From Aquisediminimonas profunda (GTDB lineage: Bacteria > Pseudomonadota > Alphaproteobacteria > Sphingomonadales > Sphingomonadaceae), in contig NZ_CP080327.1 in the NCBI RefSeq assembly GCF_019443285.1, forward strand, positions 1,918,001-1,982,000: DNA of 64,000 bases, read 5' to 3'. Below, piece by piece: positions 52,750-59,845 of the stretch (positions are counted from its first letter, which is position 1; each line of letters opens with the position of its first letter). A program made the translations under genes and the position numbers. The notes beneath the pieces were generated by a model. That model was not told where the DNA came from. It saw only the letters and a list, made by a program, of their open reading frames with translations, and ran no database searches.

Positions 52750-52756
52750 ACGGAAA

Positions 52757-53848
52757 TCAGGCGGCGATCGGGTGGCCGCCCTCCATGGCCTGAAGGACCC
52801 GGGGATCATCAAAGACGGGAATGCCCGCGTCCTCATATTTCTTGCGGGCCGTTGGTGTCAGCAGTCCGACCCGGGCAAGGGCAGGCATCATCAGGTCTTT
52901 CATCGAATGAATCTGCCCGGGTGGCAGGTCATGCGCGATGCCCATGGAGGCCGCTTCATCAAGGCCTGCAAAAAAGTCCTTCGCGTCGATATTGCTGTTT
53001 TCCAGAACTTGCATGAAGCCCGGATCTGCGCGGCTCGCGTTGGTTTCGGCTGTCGTGCTGTGGGCGAGGATGTTGACCGCCTGAAATGCGAAGTCGGCCA
53101 GATCCTCGACTTCATCCTCTGGCCGTTCTGCAATCACTGGTCCCAGAAACGCATGGCCGAACGAGACGTGGCGTGATTCGTCTCGCATCACGTTGAAGGT
53201 CAGTTTCTTCAGGAGTTCGCACTGGGTGTTGCGGTACATGTTGTTGAAGGCACCAAGTGCCAGACCTTCCACGATCATGTTCATGCCGATCATGACCTTT
53301 TCATAGCGGTCAGACTTCAATGTGGCGTCAATCAGTGCCTTGAGCCAGGGTGACATCGGGTAGATGATCGCAATTTTGTCGCAATAACGCGCATACACTT
53401 CGACATGCCGTGCTTCGTCCATTGTCTGGGTCGCTGCATAGAGCTTGGCTGTCGCGTCCGGCACAGAGTGAGTGACGCACGCCGCCGTCATCAGGGCGCC
53501 CTGTTCGCCATGAAGGAACTGCGACAGCAATTGTGCCGTGGAATGAGCCGTAAAGGTTTCCTGCTGTGACTTCGACAGTTTCGAAAAGAACGGCATCCGG
53601 TGATACATGCCTGTCTGGTCGTTGATCATGGGCTTTGAAGGATCGACCTCAGTGTCCCAGGGAAGATAGGTGTCGGAATCCCATTGTTGCTGTTTGGCGC
53701 GACGATAGAGATCCTCGACCTTGTCGCCCGACATGAGATAGTCGAATGACCAGGCAATGCTCATCGGATTGCGATAGATGTCGTCGGGCGTCATCGTGAC
53801 CCGCCAATCCTGCTTCGGCTTCGCGAATTCGGTCGTAATCACGGTCAT
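52757..53848 (-). CDS. Ferritin-like diiron protein, putative oxygenase
   Basis: Three ATG codons in a row (53854, 53851, 53848) follow AGGAG; the last has the best spacing and gives 363 residues. The four-helix diiron signature is visible as HGEQGALMTA, MDEARHVEVYA, VEGLALGAFNN and MRDESRHVSFGHAF, i.e. two ExxH-type pairs and extra Glu. These are the ligands of soluble diiron oxygenases and R2-like proteins. It forms a unit with the [2Fe-2S] ferredoxin gene 27 bp upstream, a plausible electron donor. No reductase gene is adjacent. Substrate unknown. Confidence 0.78.
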   Translation of the reverse strand: MTVITTEFAKPKQDWRVTMTPDDIYRNPMSIAWSFDYLMSGDKVEDLYRRAKQQQWDSDTYLPWDTEVDPSKPMINDQTGMYHRMPFFSKLSKSQQETFTAHSTAQLLSQFLHGEQGALMTAACVTHSVPDATAKLYAATQTMDEARHVEVYARYCDKIAIIYPMSPWLKALIDATLKSDRYEKVMIGMNMIVEGLALGAFNNMYRNTQCELLKKLTFNVMRDESRHVSFGHAFLGPVIAERPEDEVEDLADFAFQAVNILAHSTTAETNASRADPGFMQVLENSNIDAKDFFAGLDEAASMGIAHDLPPGQIHSMKDLMMPALARVGLLTPTARKKYEDAGIPVFDDPRVLQAMEGGHPIAA

Positions 53849-53875
53849 CATCATTCTCCTTTGATCATGCGGGAA

Positions 53876-54193
53876 TTATTGGCGAACCGGTGTGCGCACG
53901 ATGAGGCCCTCAAGGGCGTCATCGATCTTGATCTGGCATCCGAGGCGGCTGTTTGGTTTTGGGTCATGGACCAAGACCAGCATTTCCTGCTCGAGTTCGC
54001 TCATCGGGGGGAGGCGCTCGAACCAGCCGCCTTCGACATAGACATGGCATGTGCTGCAGGCGCAGAATCCGCCACAATCACCATCAATGCCTGGAATCTT
54101 GAAGCTTTGGGCATTGTCCAGAACGCTCAGCCCGGCAGTTGCATTCACCTTTCGGGCCGTTCCATCGTGCTCGATGAAGGTGATTGTCACCAT
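53876..54193 (-). CDS. [2Fe-2S] ferredoxin (adrenodoxin type)
   Basis: ATG 54193 (AAAGG upstream) gives 105 residues: VTITFIEHDGTARKVNATAG, then the cluster loop GDCGGFCACSTCHVYV with C-x5-C-x2-C and the fourth ligand in RLGCQIKI. This is the vertebrate/bacterial adrenodoxin type that feeds P450s or diiron oxygenases. An upstream in-frame ATG (54259) is rejected because it would put a DNA-binding palindrome within the coding start. The diiron gene follows after 27 bp. Confidence 0.9.
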   Translation of the reverse strand: MVTITFIEHDGTARKVNATAGLSVLDNAQSFKIPGIDGDCGGFCACSTCHVYVEGGWFERLPPMSELEQEMLVLVHDPKPNSRLGCQIKIDDALEGLIVRTPVRQ

Positions 54194-54258
54194 GCCGCTG
54201 CCTTTCGGAACCCATTTCTGAATTGGCCCGATGTTCTGCGCGTTCGCCAGGAAGTTCA

Positions 54259-54272
54259 TTGACTTTTGTCAA
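54259..54272 (-). promoter_or_regulatory. FNR/FixK-like box upstream of the ferredoxin-diiron operon
   Basis: TTGACTTTTGTCAA is a perfect palindrome of the type TTGA-N6-TCAA, the consensus of FNR, FnrL and FixK regulators in alphaproteobacteria. It lies 66-79 bp before the ferredoxin start, in the position of an activator or repressor site. No regulator gene of this type is in the window. Confidence 0.6.
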
Positions 54273-54413
54273 ATGAAAGCCCCTGTCGCGGCAAGGGTTG
54301 GACTTTCCTTGCCTTTTCGCTTCCTTGCGTGTAGAGGATGTTTTGCTAACGTCGCCACCGACGAATTCTGAGGCTCCCGAGGTGGGGCAGCGCTTTCTCC
54401 GACACGACCCAGC

Positions 54414-54441
54414 ATCGTTCCCGTGCTTTTGCGGGAGCGAT
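54414..54441 (+). promoter_or_regulatory. Stable hairpin in the 5' leader of the cold-shock gene
   Basis: ATCGTTCCCG (54414-54423) and CGGGAGCGAT (54432-54441) form a 10-bp stem with one G-T pair and an 8-nt loop, 31 bp before the cspA-like ATG. Cold-shock mRNAs are known to carry structured leaders that change with temperature; this stem is a candidate. It is not followed by a T-run. Confidence 0.45.
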
Positions 54442-54471
54442 CACCAATGTTTTCGTGAAAGGAAACGCATC

Positions 54472-54678
54472 ATGCCTATCGGCACAGTCAAATTTTTCAA
54501 TGCAGACAAGGGCTATGGCTTCATTCAGCCCGAAGATGGCGGAGCCGACAGCTTTGTCCATATTTCCGCGGTAGAGCGGGCCGGAATGGTCACACTCAAC
54601 AAGGAACAGCGCGTTTCCTATGAGGTTGAGACCGGCAAGAACGGCAAGGCATCCGCCGTCAACCTCTCGGCAGCCTGA
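54472..54678 (+). CDS. cspA: Cold-shock domain protein
   Basis: ATG 54472 with AAAGGA upstream gives 68 residues: [20 protein letters not shown] with the RNP1 motif KGYGFI and [12 protein letters not shown] (RNP2-like FVHI). It binds single-stranded RNA or DNA as an RNA chaperone. It precedes the IF-1-like gene by four bases, so the two are one transcript. A longer in-frame upstream start is rejected because it crosses the structured leader. Confidence 0.94.
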   Translation: MPIGTVKFFNADKGYGFIQPEDGGADSFVHISAVERAGMVTLNKEQRVSYEVETGKNGKASAVNLSAA

Positions 54679-54682
54679 TCTT

Positions 54683-54943
54683 ATGGCCAAAGAGGATCTT
54701 ATGACCCTCGAGGGCCAGATTGACGAGATCTACCCGGACGGGCGCTTTGGCGTCATGCTGGAAAATGATCACCGGATTATCGCTTACACGGCGGGCAAGA
54801 TGCGGAAGTTCCGTATCCGGTCCGTCGTGGGCGATCGGGTCCACGTCGAAATGACACCCTATGACCTGACCAAAGGCCGCATCGTTTTTCGAGAGCGTAC
54901 GCCGGGTGTGGGTCCCAGTCAGAGGCGCAGTTTCAAGCGCTGA
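54683..54943 (+). CDS. infA: Translation initiation factor IF-1 (paralogue candidate)
   Basis: ATG 54683 gives 86 residues. The OB-fold core is IF-1: [53 protein letters not shown], including the invariant TAGKMRK and [10 protein letters not shown]. It is more divergent than usual at positions such as [14 protein letters not shown] and carries a 15-residue basic tail ([14 protein letters not shown]). Normal IF-1 is about 72 residues. It may be a second, cold-related IF-1; whether the genome has another infA cannot be seen. It shares a transcript with the cold-shock gene. Confidence 0.85.
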   Translation: MAKEDLMTLEGQIDEIYPDGRFGVMLENDHRIIAYTAGKMRKFRIRSVVGDRVHVEMTPYDLTKGRIVFRERTPGVGPSQRRSFKR

Positions 54944-54965
54944 ATTTGAACGGAAAGGGAATCAA

Positions 54966-55190
54966 GTGTCGACCCTTGAATTCTATCAGGAACGCGCCGC
55001 CCAGTGTGCACGTGAAGCGGAAGCAACAAATCTCGTCAACGTGCGGGAGCGTCTTCTGAACGCTCGTCTGACCTGGCTTCAGATGGCTGAACGCCTCGAA
55101 CGCACCAATGAATCCCGCGCAGTCGGACTGGCGCACAAGGCCGAGGCCCTGGCACAGGCCGCCAAAGAGACGGAGATGGCCACAAATTAG
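54966..55190 (+). CDS. Hypothetical helical protein, GTG start
   Basis: GTG 54966 with AAAGGGA upstream gives 74 residues: STLEFYQERAAQCAREAEAT then NVRERLLNARLTWLQMAERLER. It is fully helical and acidic-basic mixed, of a type common in sphingomonads and rhizobia, with no known function. It follows the IF-1-like gene by 22 bp, so it is probably the third gene of that transcript. Confidence 0.7.
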   Translation: MSTLEFYQERAAQCAREAEATNLVNVRERLLNARLTWLQMAERLERTNESRAVGLAHKAEALAQAAKETEMATN

Positions 55191-55226
55191 TTCAATCCGG
55201 GGAGATTTCGTGCCACGTTGTGGTGC

Positions 55227-56069
55227 ATGATTGAAATCACTCCGTCGGGACAGGCATGCGGCGCAACCGTGCGCGGCATCGACCTTTCGCAGCCGCTGGC
55301 GCCTGAAGATGTTACGTCCATACGGGAGGCTTGGCTCCAGCATCACGTACTGTCATTTCCGGATCAACGGATGACGGACGATGATCTCGAGCGGTTTACG
55401 CTTGCCTTCGGTGGCTTTGGCAATGACCCTTTCATTGCGCCTGTACCGGGGCGCGAGCATATCATCGCGGTAGAACGCCAAGCCGACGAGACGTCGCCAT
55501 TGTTCGCGGAGAACTGGCACAGTGACTGGAGCTTCCAGGCACAGCCACCAGCGGGCACCTGTCTCTATGGCATCAAGATTCCGCCGGTCGGCGGCGACAC
55601 GCTTTTTGCCAACCAGCATGCTGCACTTGAAGCAATGCCCGATGCTCTTCGGGGGCGAATCGATGGACGTATGGCAATTCATTCGGCGAAGCGTGCCTAT
55701 GCGCCAGACGGCTTTTACGGCGAGGGTGACAAGGCAAAACGGTCCATGGACATTCGCCCGTCTCGCGACGCGGAAGCAACCCAGCTTCATCCGATGGTTC
55801 GCAAGCATCCCGAAACGGGTCGTGAAGGCCTGTTCAGCTGCTTTGGCTACATCATCGGGATTGAAGGAATGGACGATACAGAAGCCATTCCGCTGTTGTT
55901 GGAACTTTACCAATGGCAAGGCCGCGAGGAATTCCAGTACCGACATCGCTGGCAGCCGGAGATGCTTCTGATGTGGGACAATCGTTCGCTGCTGCATGCT
56001 GCAACCGGCGGGTATGACGGCCATCACCGTCTGCTCCACCGGACGACGATTGCGGCATCGGGCGCATAA
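55227..56069 (+). CDS. TauD/TfdA-family 2-oxoglutarate-dependent dioxygenase
   Basis: ATG 55227 gives 280 residues. The iron ligands are His98 and Asp100 (ENWHSDWSF) and His257 (DNRSLLHAATGG); Arg272 (LLHRTTI) probably binds 2-oxoglutarate. CGATVRGIDLSQPL at the start is typical. Family members release sulphite from taurine or degrade herbicides and other small acids. The substrate here is unknown. The next two genes (VOC and cupin) are on the same strand and may be functionally linked. Confidence 0.88.
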   Translation: MIEITPSGQACGATVRGIDLSQPLAPEDVTSIREAWLQHHVLSFPDQRMTDDDLERFTLAFGGFGNDPFIAPVPGREHIIAVERQADETSPLFAENWHSDWSFQAQPPAGTCLYGIKIPPVGGDTLFANQHAALEAMPDALRGRIDGRMAIHSAKRAYAPDGFYGEGDKAKRSMDIRPSRDAEATQLHPMVRKHPETGREGLFSCFGYIIGIEGMDDTEAIPLLLELYQWQGREEFQYRHRWQPEMLLMWDNRSLLHAATGGYDGHHRLLHRTTIAASGA

Positions 56070-56132
56070 ATATCGCTTGACAAATCCGAGATATGTTCTC
56101 TATATGTTCCTACAGTTTTCGAGGAGGCGAGA

Positions 56133-56513
56133 ATGATCGGATATGTTACGCTGGGCACAGACGATTTGCCGCGCGCGGCGCGGTTTTATGACGCCATCGC
56201 GGCTGAAATGGGCACTGGCCGGATGATGGATTTCGAAACCTTCATTGCATGGGGCACGCCTGGCGGCGGGGCGGGGATTGGTCTGACCAAGCCGTTCGAT
56301 GGAAAACCTGCGACGGTCGGGAACGGCGTGATGGTTGCGCTGGAAGCGAAGGACAGGGATCAGGTTCATCGTCTCTACGACATTGCGCTGGCCCACGGCG
56401 GAACCGACGAGGGCGCCCCCGGGCCGCGTGGCGAAGGATTTTATGCGGGCTATTTCCGTGACCCTGACGGCAACAAGCTCAACGCTTTTGTCATGGGGCC
56501 TGCCGCGGGATGA
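56133..56513 (+). CDS. VOC-family (glyoxalase-like) protein
   Basis: A 126-residue vicinal-oxygen-chelate protein: MIGYVTLGTDDLPRAARFYD and later GEGFYAGYFRDPDGNKLNAF, the two conserved halves. The final RDPDGNKL with a Glu-less or Asn metal site is typical of uncharacterised VOC proteins. GAGGAGG precedes ATG 56133. Metal or substrate not identifiable. Confidence 0.88.
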   Translation: MIGYVTLGTDDLPRAARFYDAIAAEMGTGRMMDFETFIAWGTPGGGAGIGLTKPFDGKPATVGNGVMVALEAKDRDQVHRLYDIALAHGGTDEGAPGPRGEGFYAGYFRDPDGNKLNAFVMGPAAG

Positions 56514-56561
56514 CTTTGGGCATTTTTGCCGGATTCGTGAGTCCATGACTGAGGATTGAAG

Positions 56562-56951
56562 ATGCCGAATCTCTTTTCGCAGCCGATCCATCTTGGACTT
56601 GGAGCAACGGCAGTCGTGCAGCCGGAATTCACCGGAATGGATTGGTATGCCGATTATTCTGCACGCTCAGAGATGGATGGGGCCGAAGGAAGGCTGGTCA
56701 GCCTCCATATCTTCACGGAAGACTGGACATCGTGGGAATGTCATCCGAGCGGCCATGAGGTCGTGGTCTGCACGAAAGGCCGGATGACTCTGCATCAGGA
56801 AATGGCGGACGGCAGCAAGGCGACCGTGACCATTGGCCCCGGTGAATATGTCATCAATCCGCCCGGTGCATGGCACACGGCCGATGTCGAGGGGGAAGCT
56901 ACGGCGCTTTTCATTACGGCCGGGTTGGGGACAATGCACCGGCCCCGATGA
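56562..56951 (+). CDS. Cupin-domain protein
   Basis: ATG 56562 with GAGGA upstream gives 130 residues. One cupin barrel: WTSWECHPSGHEVVVCTKGR (motif 1, CHPxGHE) and IGPGEYVINPPGAWHTADVE (motif 2). The His-Glu-His set suggests a metal site. It lies 48 bp after the VOC gene. Function unknown. Confidence 0.82.
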   Translation: MPNLFSQPIHLGLGATAVVQPEFTGMDWYADYSARSEMDGAEGRLVSLHIFTEDWTSWECHPSGHEVVVCTKGRMTLHQEMADGSKATVTIGPGEYVINPPGAWHTADVEGEATALFITAGLGTMHRPR

Positions 56952-56972
56952 CATCAGGACAGGCGGATCGGA

Positions 56973-57110
56973 TCAAGTTTTGGGTCCTGTAGGTGGTGCG
57001 GTTTCAATGGTCGGGTCCGCTTCCTGACGTCCGCCTTCCTTGCGCTTGCGCAGATTCGCCCTGAGCGCTTCGGCAAGTCTTCGGGTTCTTTCATCTTTGG
57101 GACTGGTCAT
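56973..57110 (-). CDS. Small basic hypothetical protein (45 residues)
   Basis: ATG 57110 to TGA 56975-56973. The product starts MTSPKDERTRRLAEALRANL then RKRKEGGRQ, with a Pro/Thr-rich end. It resembles short basic proteins (DER..RLA.ALR.NL.RRK) that occur after conserved genes in sphingomonads. Function is unknown, and no strong ribosome-binding site is seen, so coding is probable rather than certain. Confidence 0.5.
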   Translation of the reverse strand: MTSPKDERTRRLAEALRANLRKRKEGGRQEADPTIETAPPTGPKT

Positions 57111-57198
57111 GATCGAGACTGATTATCTGTCGTCCCTTGACGCGTCCACATGCTTTGTCCATAGGCCCGCGCCTACACGGGCGGTCCAGACGTCCAGT

Positions 57199-57273
<75 letters not shown>

Positions 57274-57305
57274 TTTTCTGGGCTTTGTGAGTGGCCGCTT
57301 CTTTT

Positions 57306-58664
57306 TCAATCTTTCGGTAGAAACAAAGAGGCCCGCAGCCCCGGCTGGTTGTCTTCCAGAAGCAGTCGCCCATGGTGAAGATGGGCCACGGCTTCCACGA
57401 GCGAGAGACCGAGGCCGGCACCTTCCGACCCGCGTGACGCATCGAGGCGGCCAAAGCGGCGCCGCGCCTCGGCGCGCTGCTCTGGATCAATTCCCGGCCC
57501 GCGATCAGCGACGCCAAGGGCGATGCCTTCAGCCGTCGCTTCGGCAAAAATGCTCAAGGACCTGCCGGAACCAGCGTGCAAGATGGCATTGTCGATGAGA
57601 TTGCCAAGAGCCTGTGTCAAAAGTTGCCGATGCCCGCGCGGCGCGGGGAGTGACTCTTGAACATTGACCGATATGGCAATGCCCTTCTCGTCGGCCACCG
57701 GCTCGAACAGGTCGCCAAGTTCGCGAACGAGCAGGACAGGGTCGATTTGTTCAAATCGGTCAGTGCCACTCATTGACTCGGCGCGACCGATTTCAAGGAC
57801 TGTTGTGAGCTGCCGGGTCAGCGCGTCAGCATCAAGCAAGGCGCTGTTGAGCAGGTCGCTGCGCTGCAACTCGTCGTCAAGCGCCAGAGCCCGCTCAACC
57901 TTGGTTCGCAGGCGCCCGATGGGTGAGCGCAAATCGTGCGCCAGGCTGTCGGTCAGCAGGCGGACCTCCTTCATGAGTTGGTCGATCCGATCGAGCATCA
58001 GATTGATCTGGGTCGCCAGCAGGTCAAAGCCGTCCCGGCGGCCACCGCTCGAAAGTCGCATGGTGAAATCGCCACGGCCGATGCCGTCTATCGTCCGCAC
58101 CATAACCCGGACTCGCCGATTGACGTAGAATGCTACCGCAAGCCCGGTTACGCCCCCCAGAAAAGCAGCAAAGATCAGTGCCAGGAGCAACGCACGCTCC
58201 AGCGCGTGGGCCTGGGATAGGGCATCTCCAAACCTGTGTCCGGTCACCAGCGACGCATTGCCATCCAGCCTGAGGGCGATCAGACCAGCTTCGCGCGCGG
58301 ATTCACTTGCAGTGCCCGGCAGGGATACAACCTCATAGGATTGGCTCAACAGAAACGCCCTGGGCAGCTTTGCGGGAACATTGCCAATCAGCTGATGGCC
58401 GGAAGCATCGAAAAGTCCGGCCAGGAAGTCCTGGTCTGCCTGATTGATTTCCTGCTGCACCATGCGTTCGCGCCGATCTGGAGGCGCCGCCTCAACGGCA
58501 TCATGCAATGCCTGCGCCTCTTCGCTTACTCTTTCTCGCATATCAGCGAGGGCGCTCGTCTGCGTCGTGTAACGCACGTAGCCGATCATCGCCGCGTCAG
58601 TCACGAATGCCAGCAATGCTGAGATAACGGCGATCCGCAGTGTGGTCGTCACGCGCAACGCCAT
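57306..58664 (-). CDS. Sensor histidine kinase
   Basis: A 452-residue HK. The N-terminal membrane helix (about 10-28) and the second one near 160-185 frame a periplasmic sensor of about 130 residues (SALADMRERVSEEAQALHDAVE). A HAMP linker (NRRVRVMVRTIDGIGRGDFT) follows, then the H-box DSLAHDLRSPIGRLRTK with the phospho-His, and the HATPase domain with NLIDNAILHAGSG and DRGPGIDPEQ. The regulator gene lies two bases upstream on the same strand. The stimulus is unknown. Confidence 0.92.
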   Translation of the reverse strand: MALRVTTTLRIAVISALLAFVTDAAMIGYVRYTTQTSALADMRERVSEEAQALHDAVEAAPPDRRERMVQQEINQADQDFLAGLFDASGHQLIGNVPAKLPRAFLLSQSYEVVSLPGTASESAREAGLIALRLDGNASLVTGHRFGDALSQAHALERALLLALIFAAFLGGVTGLAVAFYVNRRVRVMVRTIDGIGRGDFTMRLSSGGRRDGFDLLATQINLMLDRIDQLMKEVRLLTDSLAHDLRSPIGRLRTKVERALALDDELQRSDLLNSALLDADALTRQLTTVLEIGRAESMSGTDRFEQIDPVLLVRELGDLFEPVADEKGIAISVNVQESLPAPRGHRQLLTQALGNLIDNAILHAGSGRSLSIFAEATAEGIALGVADRGPGIDPEQRAEARRRFGRLDASRGSEGAGLGLSLVEAVAHLHHGRLLLEDNQPGLRASLFLPKD

Positions 58665-58666
58665 CG

Positions 58667-59356
58667 TCAGGATGCTTCGAGCCGGTAGCCCGCACCACGG
58701 ACAGTGTGCAGGATCGGAGCTTCGCTTTCTGCCTCAAGCTTGCGCCGCAACCGGCTCACATGCACGTCGATTACATTGGTTCCCGGATCGAAATGGTAAT
58801 CCCAGACTTGTTCAAGCAACATGGTGCGCGTGACGATCCGACCAGCGTTCCTCGCGAGATACTCGACAAGGCTGAACTCACGGGGCTTCAGGTCAATTAT
58901 GCGGGTACCGCGACGCGCGCGCCGTTTGAGCAGATCAATTTCAAGGTCGCCGACGAGAATCGTTGTTTCCTCGCGCGCGCTATCTCGTTGTTCAGCACGG
59001 CGCAGTAAGGCCCCGATCCGCGCATGCAGTTCAGAAAAGGCAAAAGGCTTGACCAGATAGTCGTCCGCTCCGGCTTCCAGACCTTCAATACGGTCATCGA
59101 CCGCCCCGACGGCTGACAAGATCAGCGCAGGCGTCGTTATGCCAGCACTGCGCAAAGCCTTCAGAACGGCAAGTCCGTCCATGACAGGCAACATGCGGTC
59201 AACGATGAGGACATCATACGTGCCGTCGCTTGCAAGGAACAGTCCTTCGCGCCCGTCCGGGGCGACATCGACAGTGTGCCCATGTTCGCGCAGGCCACGG
59301 GCAACATAGTCTGCCACATGATTGTCGTCCTCAATGATGAGAATTTTTCGACCCAT
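58667..59356 (-). CDS. OmpR-family response regulator
   Basis: A 229-residue regulator: receiver with Asp10, Asp11 and phospho-Asp53 (IVDRMLPVMDG) and Lys near 103 (YLVKPF), then an OmpR/PhoB winged helix (LKPREFSLVEYLARNAGRIV, TNVIDVHVSRLRRKLE). The ATG at 59356 with the receiver motif directly following fixes the start. The kinase gene follows after two bases. A Lys/Ala-rich secreted peptide gene lies upstream on the same strand, a possible target. Confidence 0.93.
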   Translation of the reverse strand: MGRKILIIEDDNHVADYVARGLREHGHTVDVAPDGREGLFLASDGTYDVLIVDRMLPVMDGLAVLKALRSAGITTPALILSAVGAVDDRIEGLEAGADDYLVKPFAFSELHARIGALLRRAEQRDSAREETTILVGDLEIDLLKRRARRGTRIIDLKPREFSLVEYLARNAGRIVTRTMLLEQVWDYHFDPGTNVIDVHVSRLRRKLEAESEAPILHTVRGAGYRLEAS

Positions 59357-59486
59357 GTGCGAATGACCTGTCGGAAAGGATGAACCTGCACCTCATAGCG
59401 GTTGTTGCTAAAACACCGCTAGCGAAAATGAGGCGGGCCGCCAGCACGGAAGGGGGTGGGGGAGACTGGCGGCCCGGCTCAAGGGT

Positions 59487-59508
59487 TGGCGCCTCGGGAA
59501 TGGCGCCA
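59487..59508 (-). terminator. Hairpin after the Lys/Ala-rich gene
   Basis: TGGCGCC (59508-59502 on the minus strand) and GGCGCCA (59493-59487) form a perfect 7-bp stem with an 8-nt loop, eight bases past the stop of the Lys/Ala-rich gene. There is no T-run. It may end or stabilise that transcript before the regulator gene. Confidence 0.4.
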
Positions 59509-59516
59509 GCGATGAA

Positions 59517-59726
59517 TTACTTTGCGGTGTCGGCGGCAGGAGCAGCCTTTGCAGCCTTCTTGGCAGGCTTTGATGCCTTCTTCGCCTTCTGGACATGAGC
59601 CTTGGCAGGCTTTGCTGGTTTTGCAGCCGCCGCCATGGCAGGCTTGTCGGACTTTGCGGTCGCAGCCATGGCCGGTGCAGCGAGGACTGCGATGGCAGCG
59701 ATGGGTGCAAGCATCTTCATATTCAT
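59517..59726 (-). CDS. Secreted Lys/Ala/Pro-rich small protein, Asr-like
   Basis: ATG 59726 with GGAG nine bases upstream gives 69 residues. A signal peptide (MKMLAPIAAIAVLAAPAMAA) is followed by a mature part made almost only of Ala, Lys and Pro (KPAKPAK, KKASKPAKKAAK). This composition resembles the E. coli acid-shock protein Asr and histone-H1-like tails. Such periplasmic basic peptides are often induced by acid or phosphate stress. In E. coli asr is controlled by a two-component system; here a two-component pair lies directly downstream. Homology to Asr is not shown, only likeness. Confidence 0.6.
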   Translation of the reverse strand: MNMKMLAPIAAIAVLAAPAMAATAKSDKPAMAAAAKPAKPAKAHVQKAKKASKPAKKAAKAAPAADTAK

Positions 59727-59845
59727 GTCGATCATCTCCAAATGCTCGAAGGAACAATCCCTTCGGTGCAGAGGTGATTTGCCCCAACAGGCATTGCGCG
59801 GAGGTGGCGCAAACATGAAAAAAACGTAATGTTGGCCAGGTGGCT

